Shown here: piece after piece, positions 17,669 to 26,729 of the stretch | Layout of the letters: every line of letters begins with the position of its first letter | How positions within the stretch are numbered: position 1 is the first letter of the stretch | Assembly (NCBI GenBank): GCA_016838895.1 | Contig: JAEKNU010000024.1 | Location: forward strand, 1-56,339 | Length of the DNA: 56,339 bases | Origin: Chloroflexota bacterium | GTDB lineage: Bacteria > Chloroflexota > Anaerolineae > Anaerolineales > Anaerolineaceae | Reading direction: 5' to 3' | Position numbers and translations under genes: made by a program | The notes under the pieces: model-generated | Databases searched by the model: none | What the model was told of the DNA's origin: nothing | Seen by the model: only the letters and a program-made list of their open reading frames with translations

Positions 17669-18691
17669 ATGGAAAATCTAGTCCCTCGTGATCAAATCCC
17701 CCAAAGCTGGTTAGAGAAATCACGCTGCCCATATTGTTCCTCAGCGCCATTAATCATTGAGCATCAGCCTGAATCCCCAGATCATTTTGTGTGTCCAACT
17801 TGTGAAATGGCTTTTCGCGTAGCAAAAAACGAATCAAGTATATATGTTTTACATGATCCGGTTGGGGTAAGTACAGGGTTTGTGGGCCAGTGGGTAGAGA
17901 TGAAAACGCTCATCTCAAGTACACGTGAAATACCAAAAGCAGAAAAGCAAGAACAAAAACCCATTAAAAAGCAAAGCGTTGTTTCACCTGCTGAAGGGAC
18001 AACATCAGATAAGCGAGATTCAATTTACAATAAATATCCAGCAGAAGTCATTGAGAATGCAGCAGATCTGTTTGAATATGGTACCAGTAAGCAACAAATT
18101 AAAGAGACTTTAAATAAGTACTCTGAATTAGCGGAAGAAGAAATTGATGAAATTATTGATTTCATATCTAAACGAAAAGTCAAACAGGTTGCTCCAACTG
18201 TTAGCATGCCTCGCTGGGCATTAGGCTGTATCATTGTTCCGTTTATTTGTTTGCTTGCTTATGGTTTGATTGTCTATATACAATACCGCACAGCCTCCAG
18301 TTTTACAGCGGGCGATGACCCAAGAAGTGTTTCAGTGATGAAATATGAAAATCTCCCTGAAGCAATACAAAATATGATTCCACCTGAGGTACAGGAGATT
18401 TCAATGCCGGTACCATTGATTGAAAAATTAAATGTAACAGGGGCAGAAATTAATCCCTGTCCGACAGATACAGATACAGCAGCAGTTTTGTATGGTGGTA
18501 CACCTGGTGAGTGGGATTACAATGCTCAACAAAAAATATGGACATTACAGGCAGTTGTTGCAGAAACCATCACGGTTCCTGAAGGACATTTAGGCGTGAT
18601 ACCATATCTAAATGAAGGTTTATCCATTCAATTAATGCCGGGTCCAGTGCAAATTTCCAATGCTTATTTATTAGTGGTGCGATGTCCCTAA
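17669..18691 (+). CDS. Zinc-ribbon membrane protein of unknown function
   Basis: 340 residues. N-terminal zinc ribbon with CPYCSS and CPTCEMAF (about 20-50). A charged low-complexity linker follows, then a helical segment (about 110-170, rich in Glu and Lys), one transmembrane segment (about 190-212, ALGCIIVPFICLLAYGLIVY) and an outside domain of about 130 residues with no recognised family. The layout (cytoplasmic zinc ribbon, one membrane span, external domain) suggests a sensor or scaffold. Alone in its transcription unit. Confidence 0.7.
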   Translation: MENLVPRDQIPQSWLEKSRCPYCSSAPLIIEHQPESPDHFVCPTCEMAFRVAKNESSIYVLHDPVGVSTGFVGQWVEMKTLISSTREIPKAEKQEQKPIKKQSVVSPAEGTTSDKRDSIYNKYPAEVIENAADLFEYGTSKQQIKETLNKYSELAEEEIDEIIDFISKRKVKQVAPTVSMPRWALGCIIVPFICLLAYGLIVYIQYRTASSFTAGDDPRSVSVMKYENLPEAIQNMIPPEVQEISMPVPLIEKLNVTGAEINPCPTDTDTAAVLYGGTPGEWDYNAQQKIWTLQAVVAETITVPEGHLGVIPYLNEGLSIQLMPGPVQISNAYLLVVRCP

Positions 18692-18721
18692 GCAAAATGC
18701 AGCTATGATTTGAAAATGGTT

Positions 18722-18973
18722 TTATCCGCCACCAATTGGTGGAATGATTGTGATTTCGCTTGTTTTCAATAGTATTTCTTCATCCAATCGAATTTGAGAG
18801 TGATTTTCGAGGGCAACCATGCTTTTTAATTGCCCTTGCAAGGAAGGAAAACGGGAAACAAGTTCATTTTTTAAATCAAGGACCGTGGATTGTTCGGGTA
18901 AATTCAGGACAGCTAGGGAAGTGCCTGCTTTCTGTTTTAGATGAGCAAATAGATGTACTTTAATTTCAATCAT
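18722..18973 (-). CDS. MoaD/ThiS-family ubiquitin-like sulfur carrier
   Basis: 83 residues with the beta-grasp pattern and the C-terminal tail PPIGGG. The terminal Gly-Gly is adenylated and thiocarboxylated by a MoeB/ThiF-type enzyme in molybdopterin or thiamin synthesis. The internal FAHLKQKAGT segment favours MoaD over ThiS. No moaE or moeB is adjacent, so the pathway cannot be fixed. The XdhC-like protein gene 4 kb away fits use of molybdenum enzymes, but that link is inference. Confidence 0.82.
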   Translation of the reverse strand: MIEIKVHLFAHLKQKAGTSLAVLNLPEQSTVLDLKNELVSRFPSLQGQLKSMVALENHSQIRLDEEILLKTSEITIIPPIGGG

Positions 18974-19039
18974 AGTTGTTTACCGATAGAGAAAAATATC
19001 ATTAATTTATTAAATAAGTATACAGGATTTAATACCTTT

Positions 19040-19077
19040 CATTCAAATCCTTTTGAATGTCTCTTAAACGGTATAAT
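19040..19077 (+). promoter_or_regulatory. Promoter region of the homoserine dehydrogenase gene with inverted repeat
   Basis: CATTCAAA (19040-19047) and TTTGAATG (19052-19059) form a perfect 8-bp inverted repeat with a 4-base gap, ending 12 bases before a consensus TATAAT (19072-19077). The repeat occupies the -35 region, where no good -35 box is seen, which suggests a regulator site. Confidence 0.5.
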
Positions 19078-19129
19078 GGGGAGATGCTATATTTTAGCTG
19101 TACAATCAACTAATCAAGGAGTAGAAATA

Positions 19130-20164
19130 ATGAAGATGTATCGGTTAGCGTTAATTGGATTCGGAAATGTAGGTCAGGGTTTTGTACAAATTCTTCGAGA
19201 CTATGGGGAAACCATTACTACCGAAACAGGTGCATCTTTTCGCATTGTAGCCATATGCGATGCCTTAAAGGGCAGTATTTACCAACCCGAGGGTTATGAT
19301 CCTGCAGAGTTGCTGGATGTGGTACAAAAAAACGGAAAACTGGAATCCTTGCCTGCCAAAGCAAGGAATATGGATGCAATCCAAACCATCGTAGTGAGTA
19401 ATGCCGATGTTGTCGTTGAAATGAGCTTTACTGATCTTAAGACGGGACAGCCTGCCATTCAGTATGTTGATGCTGCGATTAAGAATAAAAAGCATGTCGT
19501 GACCACCAATAAAGGGCCGGCGGCATTAGCCTATCAGGAATTGGCTGAACAAGCGCGGTTATATGGTGTGAAGTTTGGCGTAGAGGGCACTGTGATGAGT
19601 GGAACGCCAGCCCTGGGCCTGGCAACGCAGCTTTTGCAAGGAGCAGGTATTAATAAAATTCAGGGCATATTGAATGGCACCACGAACTATATGCTGACCA
19701 AGATGGCTGAGGGTGCCAGCTATGAGGATGTTTTGCAGGAAGCTCAGTCGCTGGGATATGCCGAAGCTGATCCAAGCGGGGATGTGGAAGGCCATGACGC
19801 TGCTGGAAAGGTCGTGATTTTGGCAGCGATGCTAATGGATGCGGAGATCAAGCTTAGTGACATTGATCTGGAAGGCATCACAAAGATTACCCCGGCTGAT
19901 ATTGAATTAGCTGCACAGCATAATGAAAAATGGAAATTGATTGGTGCGTTGGAAAAGAAAGACGGACAGATTTTCGCCAGTGTGAAACCCACACGTGTAC
20001 CACTTAGCCACCCCTTGGCTGGTGTTGACGGTGCCACGAATGCGATCACATATTCAACTGATTTGTTGGGCGATGTAACCTTGATTGGTGCTGGAGCCGG
20101 TCGTATGGAAACAGGATTTGCCGTTTTAGGGGATTTGCTGGGCATTCATCGAACTTTACAATAA
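19130..20164 (+). CDS. hom: Homoserine dehydrogenase, short form without ACT domain
   Basis: NAD(P)-dependent step from aspartate semialdehyde to homoserine, leading to threonine and methionine. 344 residues. The Rossmann motif is LIGFGNVGQGF near the N-terminus, with NKGPAAL carrying the conserved Lys. The family signature is around GVEGTVMSGTPALGLATQ and ILNGTTNYMLTKM, then AEADPSGDVEGHDAAGK. The frame is open from 18953, but AAGGAG lies 10 bases before ATG 19130 and the protein then begins right at the Rossmann fold. The C-terminal ACT domain for threonine feedback is missing, so control may be at transcription (see the upstream repeat). Confidence 0.95.
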   Translation: MKMYRLALIGFGNVGQGFVQILRDYGETITTETGASFRIVAICDALKGSIYQPEGYDPAELLDVVQKNGKLESLPAKARNMDAIQTIVVSNADVVVEMSFTDLKTGQPAIQYVDAAIKNKKHVVTTNKGPAALAYQELAEQARLYGVKFGVEGTVMSGTPALGLATQLLQGAGINKIQGILNGTTNYMLTKMAEGASYEDVLQEAQSLGYAEADPSGDVEGHDAAGKVVILAAMLMDAEIKLSDIDLEGITKITPADIELAAQHNEKWKLIGALEKKDGQIFASVKPTRVPLSHPLAGVDGATNAITYSTDLLGDVTLIGAGAGRMETGFAVLGDLLGIHRTLQ

Positions 20165-20189
20165 ATCTTTATTAAGAAATCGTTTTTTT

Positions 20190-20222
20190 GTGGCTTGAGA
20201 TTTCTTCAAGCCACTTTAAATC
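20190..20222 (+). terminator. Terminator after homoserine dehydrogenase
   Basis: Perfect 9-bp stem GTGGCTTGA (20190-20198) and TCAAGCCAC (20206-20214), followed by TTTAAAT. Stable stem, modest T-run. Confidence 0.6.
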
Positions 20223-20242
20223 ACTTAAGCTTTAACTAGTGA

Positions 20243-21457
20243 ATGGGAATGAAAACAGAAAAAAACAAAGCCATGACCATTCGGCAATTGATATTGCCCT
20301 TATACCTGCCAACATTTCTTCTGGCGGTTGCTCATAGTACCATGACACCTATTCTGCCTTTGTTTGCAGACAGTTTCAAGGTTGGTTACAGTTGGATTGG
20401 CCTGGTGCTGGCGGGGCAAGGTTTAGGAACACTATTGGGTGATGTGCCTGCCGGTATGATTTTGCACCGTCTTGGGATTCGCAAAACCATGTTTGTGGGT
20501 GTATTAACCTGGGGCTTGTGTACATTGAGTCTTTTCTGGGTGAATCAGATCTGGATGGTATTTATTTTACAGATCATTGGCGGCTTTGGCTTTTCATTTT
20601 ATGGCGTTGCCAGGATGCTGTTGATTTCGGATAAATTACCATCACAATTTCGTGGTAGGGCTGTTTCACTGGTAGGCGGGGTATTTCGTATGGGGCGTGT
20701 GGTAGGTCCATTTGTGGCAGGGTTATTGGCAGTGAATTTTGAGCTTCGTTCAGGGTTTATTTTTTTCTTTCTGATGGTATGTCTGGCTTTTATTGTTTTG
20801 TTTTTCTTTATGCCGGAATTTATATTGGCTGGTAAAAATCATGAAAAAGGATCTATTGGTTCAGTGGCCCGAGAAAATAAAAAAATATTTCTGACAGGCG
20901 GCTCCGGACAATTTATCCTCTCATTATTAAGGAGCGGCCCACGCGTGATTATTCCACTTTTTGGTGTAAAGGTGTTGGGCCTGGCGGTAGATGATATTGG
21001 AGCAATACTCAGTTTGACGGCTTTGTTGGATATGTTTCTTTTTATCCCTGCCGGTTGGATTATGGACAATCTGGGCAGAAAGTTTTCTGTGGTTCCCAGT
21101 ATTGCATTGTTGGGGATCAGTTTATTTTTGATTCCATTTACCACAAGCTACAATGGTTTACTGGCTATGGCATTGATTGGGGGCTTTGGCAATGGCATCA
21201 GCGCCGGATTAATTATGACCCTGGGAGCTGATTTTGCTCCTGCAGCATTACGCGGGGAATTTTTGGGCATCTGGAGGTTAATTGGCGATGGCGGTAATTC
21301 AGCCAGTCCATTAATTGTGGGGGCATTAGCTGATTTGTTGTCACTACAGCAAACCACAATTGCTTTATCCGGTTTTAGTATATTGGGTGTTTTAATATTT
21401 GCATTTACCATGCCGGAACCGTTAAAATATCCCATATGGCGTCGTCGATCGCATTGA
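20243..21457 (+). CDS. Major facilitator superfamily transporter
   Basis: 404 residues with about twelve hydrophobic segments in two halves. The loop 2-3 motif is GDVPAGMILHRLGIRKT (G-x-x-x-D-R-x-G-R-R type), with a related copy in the second half (PAGWIMDNLGRKFS). The middle loop near 190-215 is charged. Secondary-active transport across the cytoplasmic membrane, probably drug or metabolite efflux; substrate unknown. Two ATGs (20243, 20249) are possible and neither has a strong ribosome site. It follows the hom terminator, so it is likely a separate unit with the next gene. Confidence 0.88.
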   Translation: MGMKTEKNKAMTIRQLILPLYLPTFLLAVAHSTMTPILPLFADSFKVGYSWIGLVLAGQGLGTLLGDVPAGMILHRLGIRKTMFVGVLTWGLCTLSLFWVNQIWMVFILQIIGGFGFSFYGVARMLLISDKLPSQFRGRAVSLVGGVFRMGRVVGPFVAGLLAVNFELRSGFIFFFLMVCLAFIVLFFFMPEFILAGKNHEKGSIGSVARENKKIFLTGGSGQFILSLLRSGPRVIIPLFGVKVLGLAVDDIGAILSLTALLDMFLFIPAGWIMDNLGRKFSVVPSIALLGISLFLIPFTTSYNGLLAMALIGGFGNGISAGLIMTLGADFAPAALRGEFLGIWRLIGDGGNSASPLIVGALADLLSLQQTTIALSGFSILGVLIFAFTMPEPLKYPIWRRRSH

Positions 21458-21520
21458 TCAATTGCCATGATATTGCCTGCATGGATTTGTAGGGGTCCGA
21501 AATGTATTCGGGAGGAAGTT

Positions 21521-22060
21521 ATGGATAAAAAGAAAGTAATACTTCTCTTTATGAGTTTTATTTTAATTTTTGGCAGCGCTTGTTTCGCAACAGAATTTGC
21601 AAGTGAATTTGTTGAAGAACAGGCAGATCAATTAACCGAGAAAGTAGAAGGAACGTTGGTTGAATTTGCTGATACTGGTCTGGAAGATCTTAAAGAGACT
21701 CAGGCTGCTTTTGGTGATTTGGAAATAGAAGCTGTTCAGGAAACGGTCAGTGCATCATTGGGCATGGATATTGATGAGATCCGCGAAAAATACATTATCC
21801 CTGAGGATGCCATTTACATAACTCAATTGGGAGATATGGTTAATTTTCAAATGATGCGTCCTATGGAAGATGTGATGGATTACTATCAGATCTCCTTTGC
21901 AAGGGAGGGATTAAAAGTACTGGATGATAAAACAATAATTACTGATATGACAGCCAGTTTTGTATATACCGGCCATAGTAGCGGTAAATTAATGGTCATA
22001 CAGTTGGTTGCTTTAAACCAGGGGCAAACCAATGTATCCATTCAATATAAAGATGAATAA
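21521..22060 (+). CDS. Secreted or lipid-anchored protein of unknown function
   Basis: 179 residues. The N-terminal signal segment ends near FGSAC (Cys21), a weak lipobox with Gly at -3, so it may be a lipoprotein or simply cleaved. An acidic helical stretch follows (about 24-75), then a compact C-terminal domain that I do not recognise. The frame is open from 21467, but GGAGGAAGTT directly before ATG 21521 and the signal peptide that then begins the protein decide the start. It follows the MFS gene by about 60 bases and is closed by a strong terminator. Confidence 0.7.
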   Translation: MDKKKVILLFMSFILIFGSACFATEFASEFVEEQADQLTEKVEGTLVEFADTGLEDLKETQAAFGDLEIEAVQETVSASLGMDIDEIREKYIIPEDAIYITQLGDMVNFQMMRPMEDVMDYYQISFAREGLKVLDDKTIITDMTASFVYTGHSSGKLMVIQLVALNQGQTNVSIQYKDE

Positions 22061-22077
22061 TCTTACAAAAGATTAAT

Positions 22078-22116
22078 GAAAAAACTGTCTTCTGATATTG
22101 GAAGGCAGTTTTTTTG
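22078..22116 (+). terminator. Strong terminator
   Basis: AACTGTCTTC (22083-22092) pairs with GAAGGCAGTT (22101-22110) with one G-U pair, flanked by an A-run before and seven or more T after. It ends the MFS/secreted-protein unit. Confidence 0.85.
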
Positions 22117-22167
22117 TTGTATACTGTAAATATAGATCATAAATATCTAAATATTGGTGGTGAGGCT

Positions 22168-22563
22168 ATGAAAGAGAAAATACGTAAATCGAATGAAGAG
22201 TGGCGAACGGAGCTCCCGGAAGATGTATTTCATTTAACCAGAGAAAAGGGAACAGAACCTCCGTTCTCTGGGAAATACTACTATCATAAGGAAAAGGGTG
22301 TTTATGTTTGTACAAGTTGCGGAAGTGCGTTATTTTCTTCAACAGATAAATATGACTCGGGATCAGGTTGGCCTAGTTTTGTAAGCCCAATTGAAGAAGA
22401 TGCCCTTGATCAAGCCAGTGACGATTCTTATGGCATGAATCGTGTTGAAGTGCGTTGCAATTCATGTGATGCACATCTTGGACATGTTTTTGAAGATGGT
22501 CCGCAGCCAACTGGATTAAGATACTGTATCAATAGTGGTGTATTGGATTTTAAAAAGGAATAG
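22168..22563 (+). CDS. msrB: Peptide methionine (R)-S-oxide reductase
   Basis: Repairs methionine-R-sulfoxide in proteins. 131 residues. Zinc site from CTSCGSALF and CNSCDAHLGHVF; the catalytic Cys is in RYCINSGVL near the C-terminus, and GSGWPSF is the conserved substrate loop. The frame is open from a TTG at 22114, inside the T-run of the preceding terminator; ATG 22168 after GGTGGTGAGG is the sensible start. A -10-like TAAATAT is seen upstream. Stand-alone gene, no msrA nearby. Confidence 0.96.
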   Translation: MKEKIRKSNEEWRTELPEDVFHLTREKGTEPPFSGKYYYHKEKGVYVCTSCGSALFSSTDKYDSGSGWPSFVSPIEEDALDQASDDSYGMNRVEVRCNSCDAHLGHVFEDGPQPTGLRYCINSGVLDFKKE

Positions 22564-22679
22564 ATAATAAGTATTTGATCAACCAGACGCACAAATTATG
22601 TTTTTCCCCTGATATTTACTTTAGTTTTTTAGAATACCTATGTATGATTATGATAGGCTAAAAAAACGGGAAGAATTAC

Positions 22680-23726
22680 ATGCGTGAATTGTTGAGCGAC
22701 ATTGAAAATTGGACAAGACAAGGCAAAAAAATTGTACTGGCCACTGTAATTGATGCGAACCACTCTGCGCCGCGAGGAATTGGCGCCAAAATGGCGATTT
22801 CTTCAGATGGAGAAATGAGCGGATCCGTTAGCGCAGGGTGTGTGGAAGGGGCAGTTGTAGAAGAGGCGTTACAGGTTATAAGGTCAGGTATACCGAAACG
22901 ATTGCATTATGGTATTGCTGATGAACAGGCCTGGGATGTAGGGTTAACGTGTGGGGGAAATATTGACGTATATGTTGAATTAATGTGTTCCAATGAAGCA
23001 TTGAATAATTTCCCGGAAATACTGACATTGTCTGAAACGGAGCAATACTTTGTAACTGCCACGATTGTTGAAGGTACTTATGCCGGAAAGAAATTATTGT
23101 TTTTGCCGGGGGGTGAAATCAAAGGCAGTACTGGCAATAAACAGACCGATACAGATATTGCGCAGACAGCGTATGAAATTTGGCAACTTCACCGTTCAGC
23201 ATTGAAAACGGTCAAATCAGGGGATGAGTCCTTGGTGGTTTTTTTTGATGCACAGTTACCTGGGGAACGAGTGATTATTATTGGCGCTGCGCATATTGCG
23301 ATTCATTTGGTAAACCTGGCGAAGCAAATGAATTTCCATACAATAGTGATTGATCCTAGAGCTGCCTTTGCTACGAAAGAGCGTTTTCCATATGTTGATG
23401 AGTTATATAAACAGTGGCCGCAAGAGACGATCCCTGGATTAAGGCCAGATGCATCAACGTATCTGGTAATTTTAAGTCATGACGCGAAAATTGATATTCC
23501 GGCATTAGATATGGGATTGAAACTTCCATTCAGATATATTGGTTTATTAGGTTCACGGGCAACACAATCCGATCGACGAGCAGGATTAACTGAATTGGGC
23601 TACAATGATAAGGAGATGGAACGCATTCATGGTCCAATTGGTGTGCCTATTGGTAGTCGTTTGCCAGATGAAATCGCTTTATCGATCATGGCTGAAATTG
23701 TTGCCGTAAAACGCGGCAAAGCATAG
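22680..23726 (+). CDS. XdhC/CoxI-family protein
   Basis: 348 residues. The N-terminal XdhC_CoxI domain carries ATVIDANHSAPRGIGAKM and SVSAGCVEGAVVEEAL (conserved Cys), and the C-terminal XdhC_C Rossmann domain begins at RVIIIGAAHIAIHLV (about 198). Family members insert the sulfurated molybdenum cofactor into xanthine dehydrogenase or CO dehydrogenase-type enzymes; no such enzyme is encoded in the window. GGGAAG precedes the ATG by 7 bases. The two genes after it (91-residue protein, PilZ protein) are in the same direction. Confidence 0.9.
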   Translation: MRELLSDIENWTRQGKKIVLATVIDANHSAPRGIGAKMAISSDGEMSGSVSAGCVEGAVVEEALQVIRSGIPKRLHYGIADEQAWDVGLTCGGNIDVYVELMCSNEALNNFPEILTLSETEQYFVTATIVEGTYAGKKLLFLPGGEIKGSTGNKQTDTDIAQTAYEIWQLHRSALKTVKSGDESLVVFFDAQLPGERVIIIGAAHIAIHLVNLAKQMNFHTIVIDPRAAFATKERFPYVDELYKQWPQETIPGLRPDASTYLVILSHDAKIDIPALDMGLKLPFRYIGLLGSRATQSDRRAGLTELGYNDKEMERIHGPIGVPIGSRLPDEIALSIMAEIVAVKRGKA

Positions 23727-23814
23727 AAAAAGGTGTCAAAGTAGGAACTGAACCGCCTCACATATCACAGACACCGACATTATAGGGGAATACTGGTTTA
23801 GAAAAGAGGTATGT

Positions 23815-24090
23815 ATGCCTGGTAAGAAGTCACAAGAAGAGAAACAATTGATTGTTATGTTGGAGGGGTTCCCGGTTGATGAAAAGAAACGGGATGAATG
23901 GATCGCAAAATTGGAGGAAAACGGACTTACAGAAGAATTAGCAGAGGAAATTCGCGGGGCATTATCTAATTTATCGCAAGATGAGGTTGATGCTGTCAAG
24001 CGGACAAGATATTTGATTCGGTTAAACGAAATTGTACGACGTTGGCGGCTTTCCCGTCAGATGGGCAAATTTACCAAGCGTGGAAGGTAG
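23815..24090 (+). CDS. Small charged protein of unknown function
   Basis: 91 residues, predicted almost entirely helical, acidic in the middle (EELAEEIRGALSNLSQDEVDAV) and strongly basic at the end (RRWRLSRQMGKFTKRGR). No family recognised. AGAGG lies 5 bases before the ATG. It stands 88 bases after the XdhC-like gene and 41 bases before the PilZ gene, so it could belong to one transcript. Confidence 0.65.
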   Translation: MPGKKSQEEKQLIVMLEGFPVDEKKRDEWIAKLEENGLTEELAEEIRGALSNLSQDEVDAVKRTRYLIRLNEIVRRWRLSRQMGKFTKRGR

Positions 24091-24131
24091 GCTTATTGGT
24101 TGATAATTAAGTGTGAAAATCGAGGTTTATT

Positions 24132-24479
24132 GTGAATGATAAAAGGGAAGTAAAACGTAGTCAATTAATTCACTTTATGCGGGTTTTTAACCAAACCAAT
24201 AGTGAATTTATTGGGAATTTGGGGGATCTCTCTGCAAAAGGTATGATGTTATATATGGAAACGCCAATAGCAAAAGGGGATCAACTCTCGCTACGTATGG
24301 ATTTTCCGGAGATATTTGATAATATTAAATCGGTTTATTTTCAGGCACGTTGTATCTGGGTACAGCAAGGCGAAAATGAAACCGTATATCAGGCAGGATT
24401 CGAATTATTAGACAGCAGTGAAACCATGCTGACCTTAATCCGTCAGGCTATTACATATTATCGAGATGAAGCACGTTAG
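24132..24479 (+). CDS. PilZ-domain protein (candidate c-di-GMP receptor)
   Basis: 115 residues, a single PilZ domain. The N-terminal basic motif KREVKRSQ has an R-x-x-x-R-like spacing, and the second motif GDLSAKGMML matches the (D/N)-x-S-x-x-G pattern used to bind cyclic di-GMP. The start is GTG with GAGG 6 bases upstream. An HD-GYP protein encoded at 49.3-51.6 kb would degrade the same messenger. It ends 2 bases from the end of the convergent kinase gene. Confidence 0.85.
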   Translation: MNDKREVKRSQLIHFMRVFNQTNSEFIGNLGDLSAKGMMLYMETPIAKGDQLSLRMDFPEIFDNIKSVYFQARCIWVQQGENETVYQAGFELLDSSETMLTLIRQAITYYRDEAR

Positions 24480-24481
24480 CA

Positions 24482-25825
24482 TCAATGTTGTTCGTAAACG
24501 CTGCCACCAATAAATTCTCGCAATACTGATGTAAGCGGTATGGGAGATTCATCTGCAATGGGGGTAAATTGTGCCAGTACTTTGGCTACTCTACTGGCAC
24601 GGGTATATGCATCCTCGCGTAAAGGATCATCTTTGTATTTTTCTGTCCATTGATTAAATTGATCAAGCATTTTATGTGAATATAAAGCCAATTCGTATGG
24701 CATGGCACTATTGATGATCGCATCAGTGGTGTTCACATAGGGGATGATATTACGCATTTCGCTGGCGCGTACATAATGCCAATGCAGCAGGGTTTTCTCG
24801 GGATCATAAGCGCGGTGCGCAGCATCTCGCAGCATACGGCGTATCAGGCGGATATCTGTCCAACGGATAAACTCATCCTTTTCATCCCGCATTTGCAGCA
24901 ATGGCTCAAGATATAACTTAAACATCTGTTCTGAGGGAATGCCTTCGGTCATTTTGCCGTACAAACCATGCAGACTATCAATCAGGATAATTTCATTTTT
25001 CTTAATTTGTAATGGTGTTTGATTGGGTTTTCGCGTACCGGTTTTGAAATCATAATACGGCATAATGATTTCTTCTCCGGCTATGAGTTGTTTGAGATGT
25101 TGATTAATCAGATCGAGATCTAATGCCTGCGGTGTTTCAAAATCATAATCGCCAAATTCATCCTTGGGATGCATGGACAGGTCAAAGAAATAATGATCCA
25201 CATTAAGGGTAATTAATTGATAACCTCGTTTGCGCAGGTGTTCGCCAATTTTTGTTGTGCTAGTGGTTTTTCCGGATGAAGATGGGCCGGTGATAATCAC
25301 AATACGGATATCATCTATGCGCTCAAGAATCAACTGTGCAGTTTGCTCAATTTGATCCTCATATGCGGATTCGGAGGCGTTGACGATCTGTTGATACTCA
25401 CCTTTTGCAATGCGTTCATTAAACAATTGAATGGTATCCAGTTTGTTTTCAACTGACCAAACCAGGCTGTGATAAATTTTTGACCAGGGAATATTTTCCG
25501 AGGGACGGGATTCTAGTGCCGCTTTTTTACGTCGGCTTCGGATTTGTTCATCACGGTAGAGAATGTAGGCTTTGGCTACTTTTGCGTGCCCATTTTCAAT
25601 GAGTACTTTTTCAACAATATCCTGAATATCTTCGATATGAGGGATGCAATTCTCCGGACAGCGTTGTTCCAATATTTGTACAACCTGCTCGGATAAACGC
25701 TCAGAAGTAGATTTATCTCTGCCGCCGACAGCGACTGCTGCCCGATAAATAGCATTGGTTATCCTTTCCGGGATGAAATCAACGATGGCACCGCTACGTT
25801 TTTGTATTTTCTGAATTTTGCCCAT
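24482..25825 (-). CDS. ATP-cone plus uridine-kinase-like fusion protein
   Basis: 447 residues. The first 95 residues form an ATP-cone (KIQKRSGAIVDFIPERITNAI...KAYILYRDEQ), the nucleotide-sensing module of NrdR and ribonucleotide reductases. After a linker, a phosphoribulokinase/uridine-kinase domain starts with P-loop GPSSSGKTTS (about 180-189), followed by NVDHYFFDL and PYYDFKTGTRK, as in uridine kinases. The protein likely phosphorylates a nucleoside under (d)ATP control; this is inferred from the domains. AAGGCGG precedes the ATG. Its 3' end nearly touches the PilZ gene. Confidence 0.85.
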   Translation of the reverse strand: MGKIQKIQKRSGAIVDFIPERITNAIYRAAVAVGGRDKSTSERLSEQVVQILEQRCPENCIPHIEDIQDIVEKVLIENGHAKVAKAYILYRDEQIRSRRKKAALESRPSENIPWSKIYHSLVWSVENKLDTIQLFNERIAKGEYQQIVNASESAYEDQIEQTAQLILERIDDIRIVIITGPSSSGKTTSTTKIGEHLRKRGYQLITLNVDHYFFDLSMHPKDEFGDYDFETPQALDLDLINQHLKQLIAGEEIIMPYYDFKTGTRKPNQTPLQIKKNEIILIDSLHGLYGKMTEGIPSEQMFKLYLEPLLQMRDEKDEFIRWTDIRLIRRMLRDAAHRAYDPEKTLLHWHYVRASEMRNIIPYVNTTDAIINSAMPYELALYSHKMLDQFNQWTEKYKDDPLREDAYTRASRVAKVLAQFTPIADESPIPLTSVLREFIGGSVYEQH

Positions 25826-25924
25826 TTAGTCCGCCTTTACAACTGATGAATGGAACGTAATTTATACGTTTATATTTCGTTTTATGGTACAAATATTATA
25901 CAGGAATACGGATGGGAGGTAGTT

Positions 25925-26716
25925 ATGTTGCAAATAAGGAAAAGTTATTGGTTAAACATCATATTTATCACCATCTTGCTGGCAGGATGTAATGTCCCTT
26001 CTGCAGAGCAAGCACCTGCTGCACCGACACAAGAAGTTGCTCCTGCTGAAACGGCTACACCGGCACTGGTCATGTATACCGCCACAGTGATGGAAGAGAC
26101 GCAACAACCAGAAGTTGCAGAAGTGGCTACTATTACACCCACGGCAAGTATTGCACCTCAAACGGATTCCATATTGGAAGGTGAAACAACGGTTACCAGC
26201 ATTAACATGCGTTCTGGTCCAACAACAATTCATGATGTGGTAGGCACATACAATATCGGTACGTTAGTAACAATTTTAGGACAAACTCCTGATGGTGATT
26301 GGCTTTACGTACAGCCGAGGGATAACAATTTTGGCTGGATGTATGCTGATTTTGTGAATCCATACATTGAACCGGACGTTATTCCGGTTATGGTTCCTAC
26401 GGGTTCAACGATTTTTCATGGAAAAGTTACCAACACTGCTGATAATAGTGGTGTAAGCAGGGTTGGTATTGCCATTGTTCAGGGCAGCGGAGAAGAAGTG
26501 TTGCGAAGTGAAGTTTATACAATGGCAAATGGAGAATTTGACGCCTATTTACCCAATACTGCGATTGGGTTATGGCGGGTGGTGGTTGTTGGCGTACAAT
26601 GCGAAAGCAACATCATGATTGACAATTGTACTTATACGGGTACCTTCTCTCCGGATTTGGGCTATTCGTTTACAATACCTGATATCCCGGCTATGGAATT
26701 TTCATACACGCCGTAA
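25925..26716 (+). CDS. Lipoprotein with bacterial SH3 domain
   Basis: 263 residues. Signal peptide with lipobox LLAGC (Cys22), then a Pro/Ala/Thr-rich linker of about 60 residues. An SH3-type domain (VTSINMRSGPTTIHDVVGTYNIG...WLYVQ...GWMYADFV) is followed by a C-terminal beta domain resembling a carboxypeptidase regulatory/Ig-like module (FHGKVTNTADNSGVSRVGIAIV). Probably binds cell-wall or surface polymer outside the membrane. The frame is open from 25850, but GGGAGGTAGTT before ATG 25925 and the signal peptide fix the start. Its terminator lies inside the convergent cupin gene. Confidence 0.83.
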   Translation: MLQIRKSYWLNIIFITILLAGCNVPSAEQAPAAPTQEVAPAETATPALVMYTATVMEETQQPEVAEVATITPTASIAPQTDSILEGETTVTSINMRSGPTTIHDVVGTYNIGTLVTILGQTPDGDWLYVQPRDNNFGWMYADFVNPYIEPDVIPVMVPTGSTIFHGKVTNTADNSGVSRVGIAIVQGSGEEVLRSEVYTMANGEFDAYLPNTAIGLWRVVVVGVQCESNIMIDNCTYTGTFSPDLGYSFTIPDIPAMEFSYTP

Positions 26717-26729
26717 AACCAGATAGAGA

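Noticed and set aside
23729..23774. Possible hairpin GGTGTC/GACACC after the XdhC-like gene
   Set aside because: Six base pairs with a loop of about 30 bases and no T-run; not a convincing terminator.
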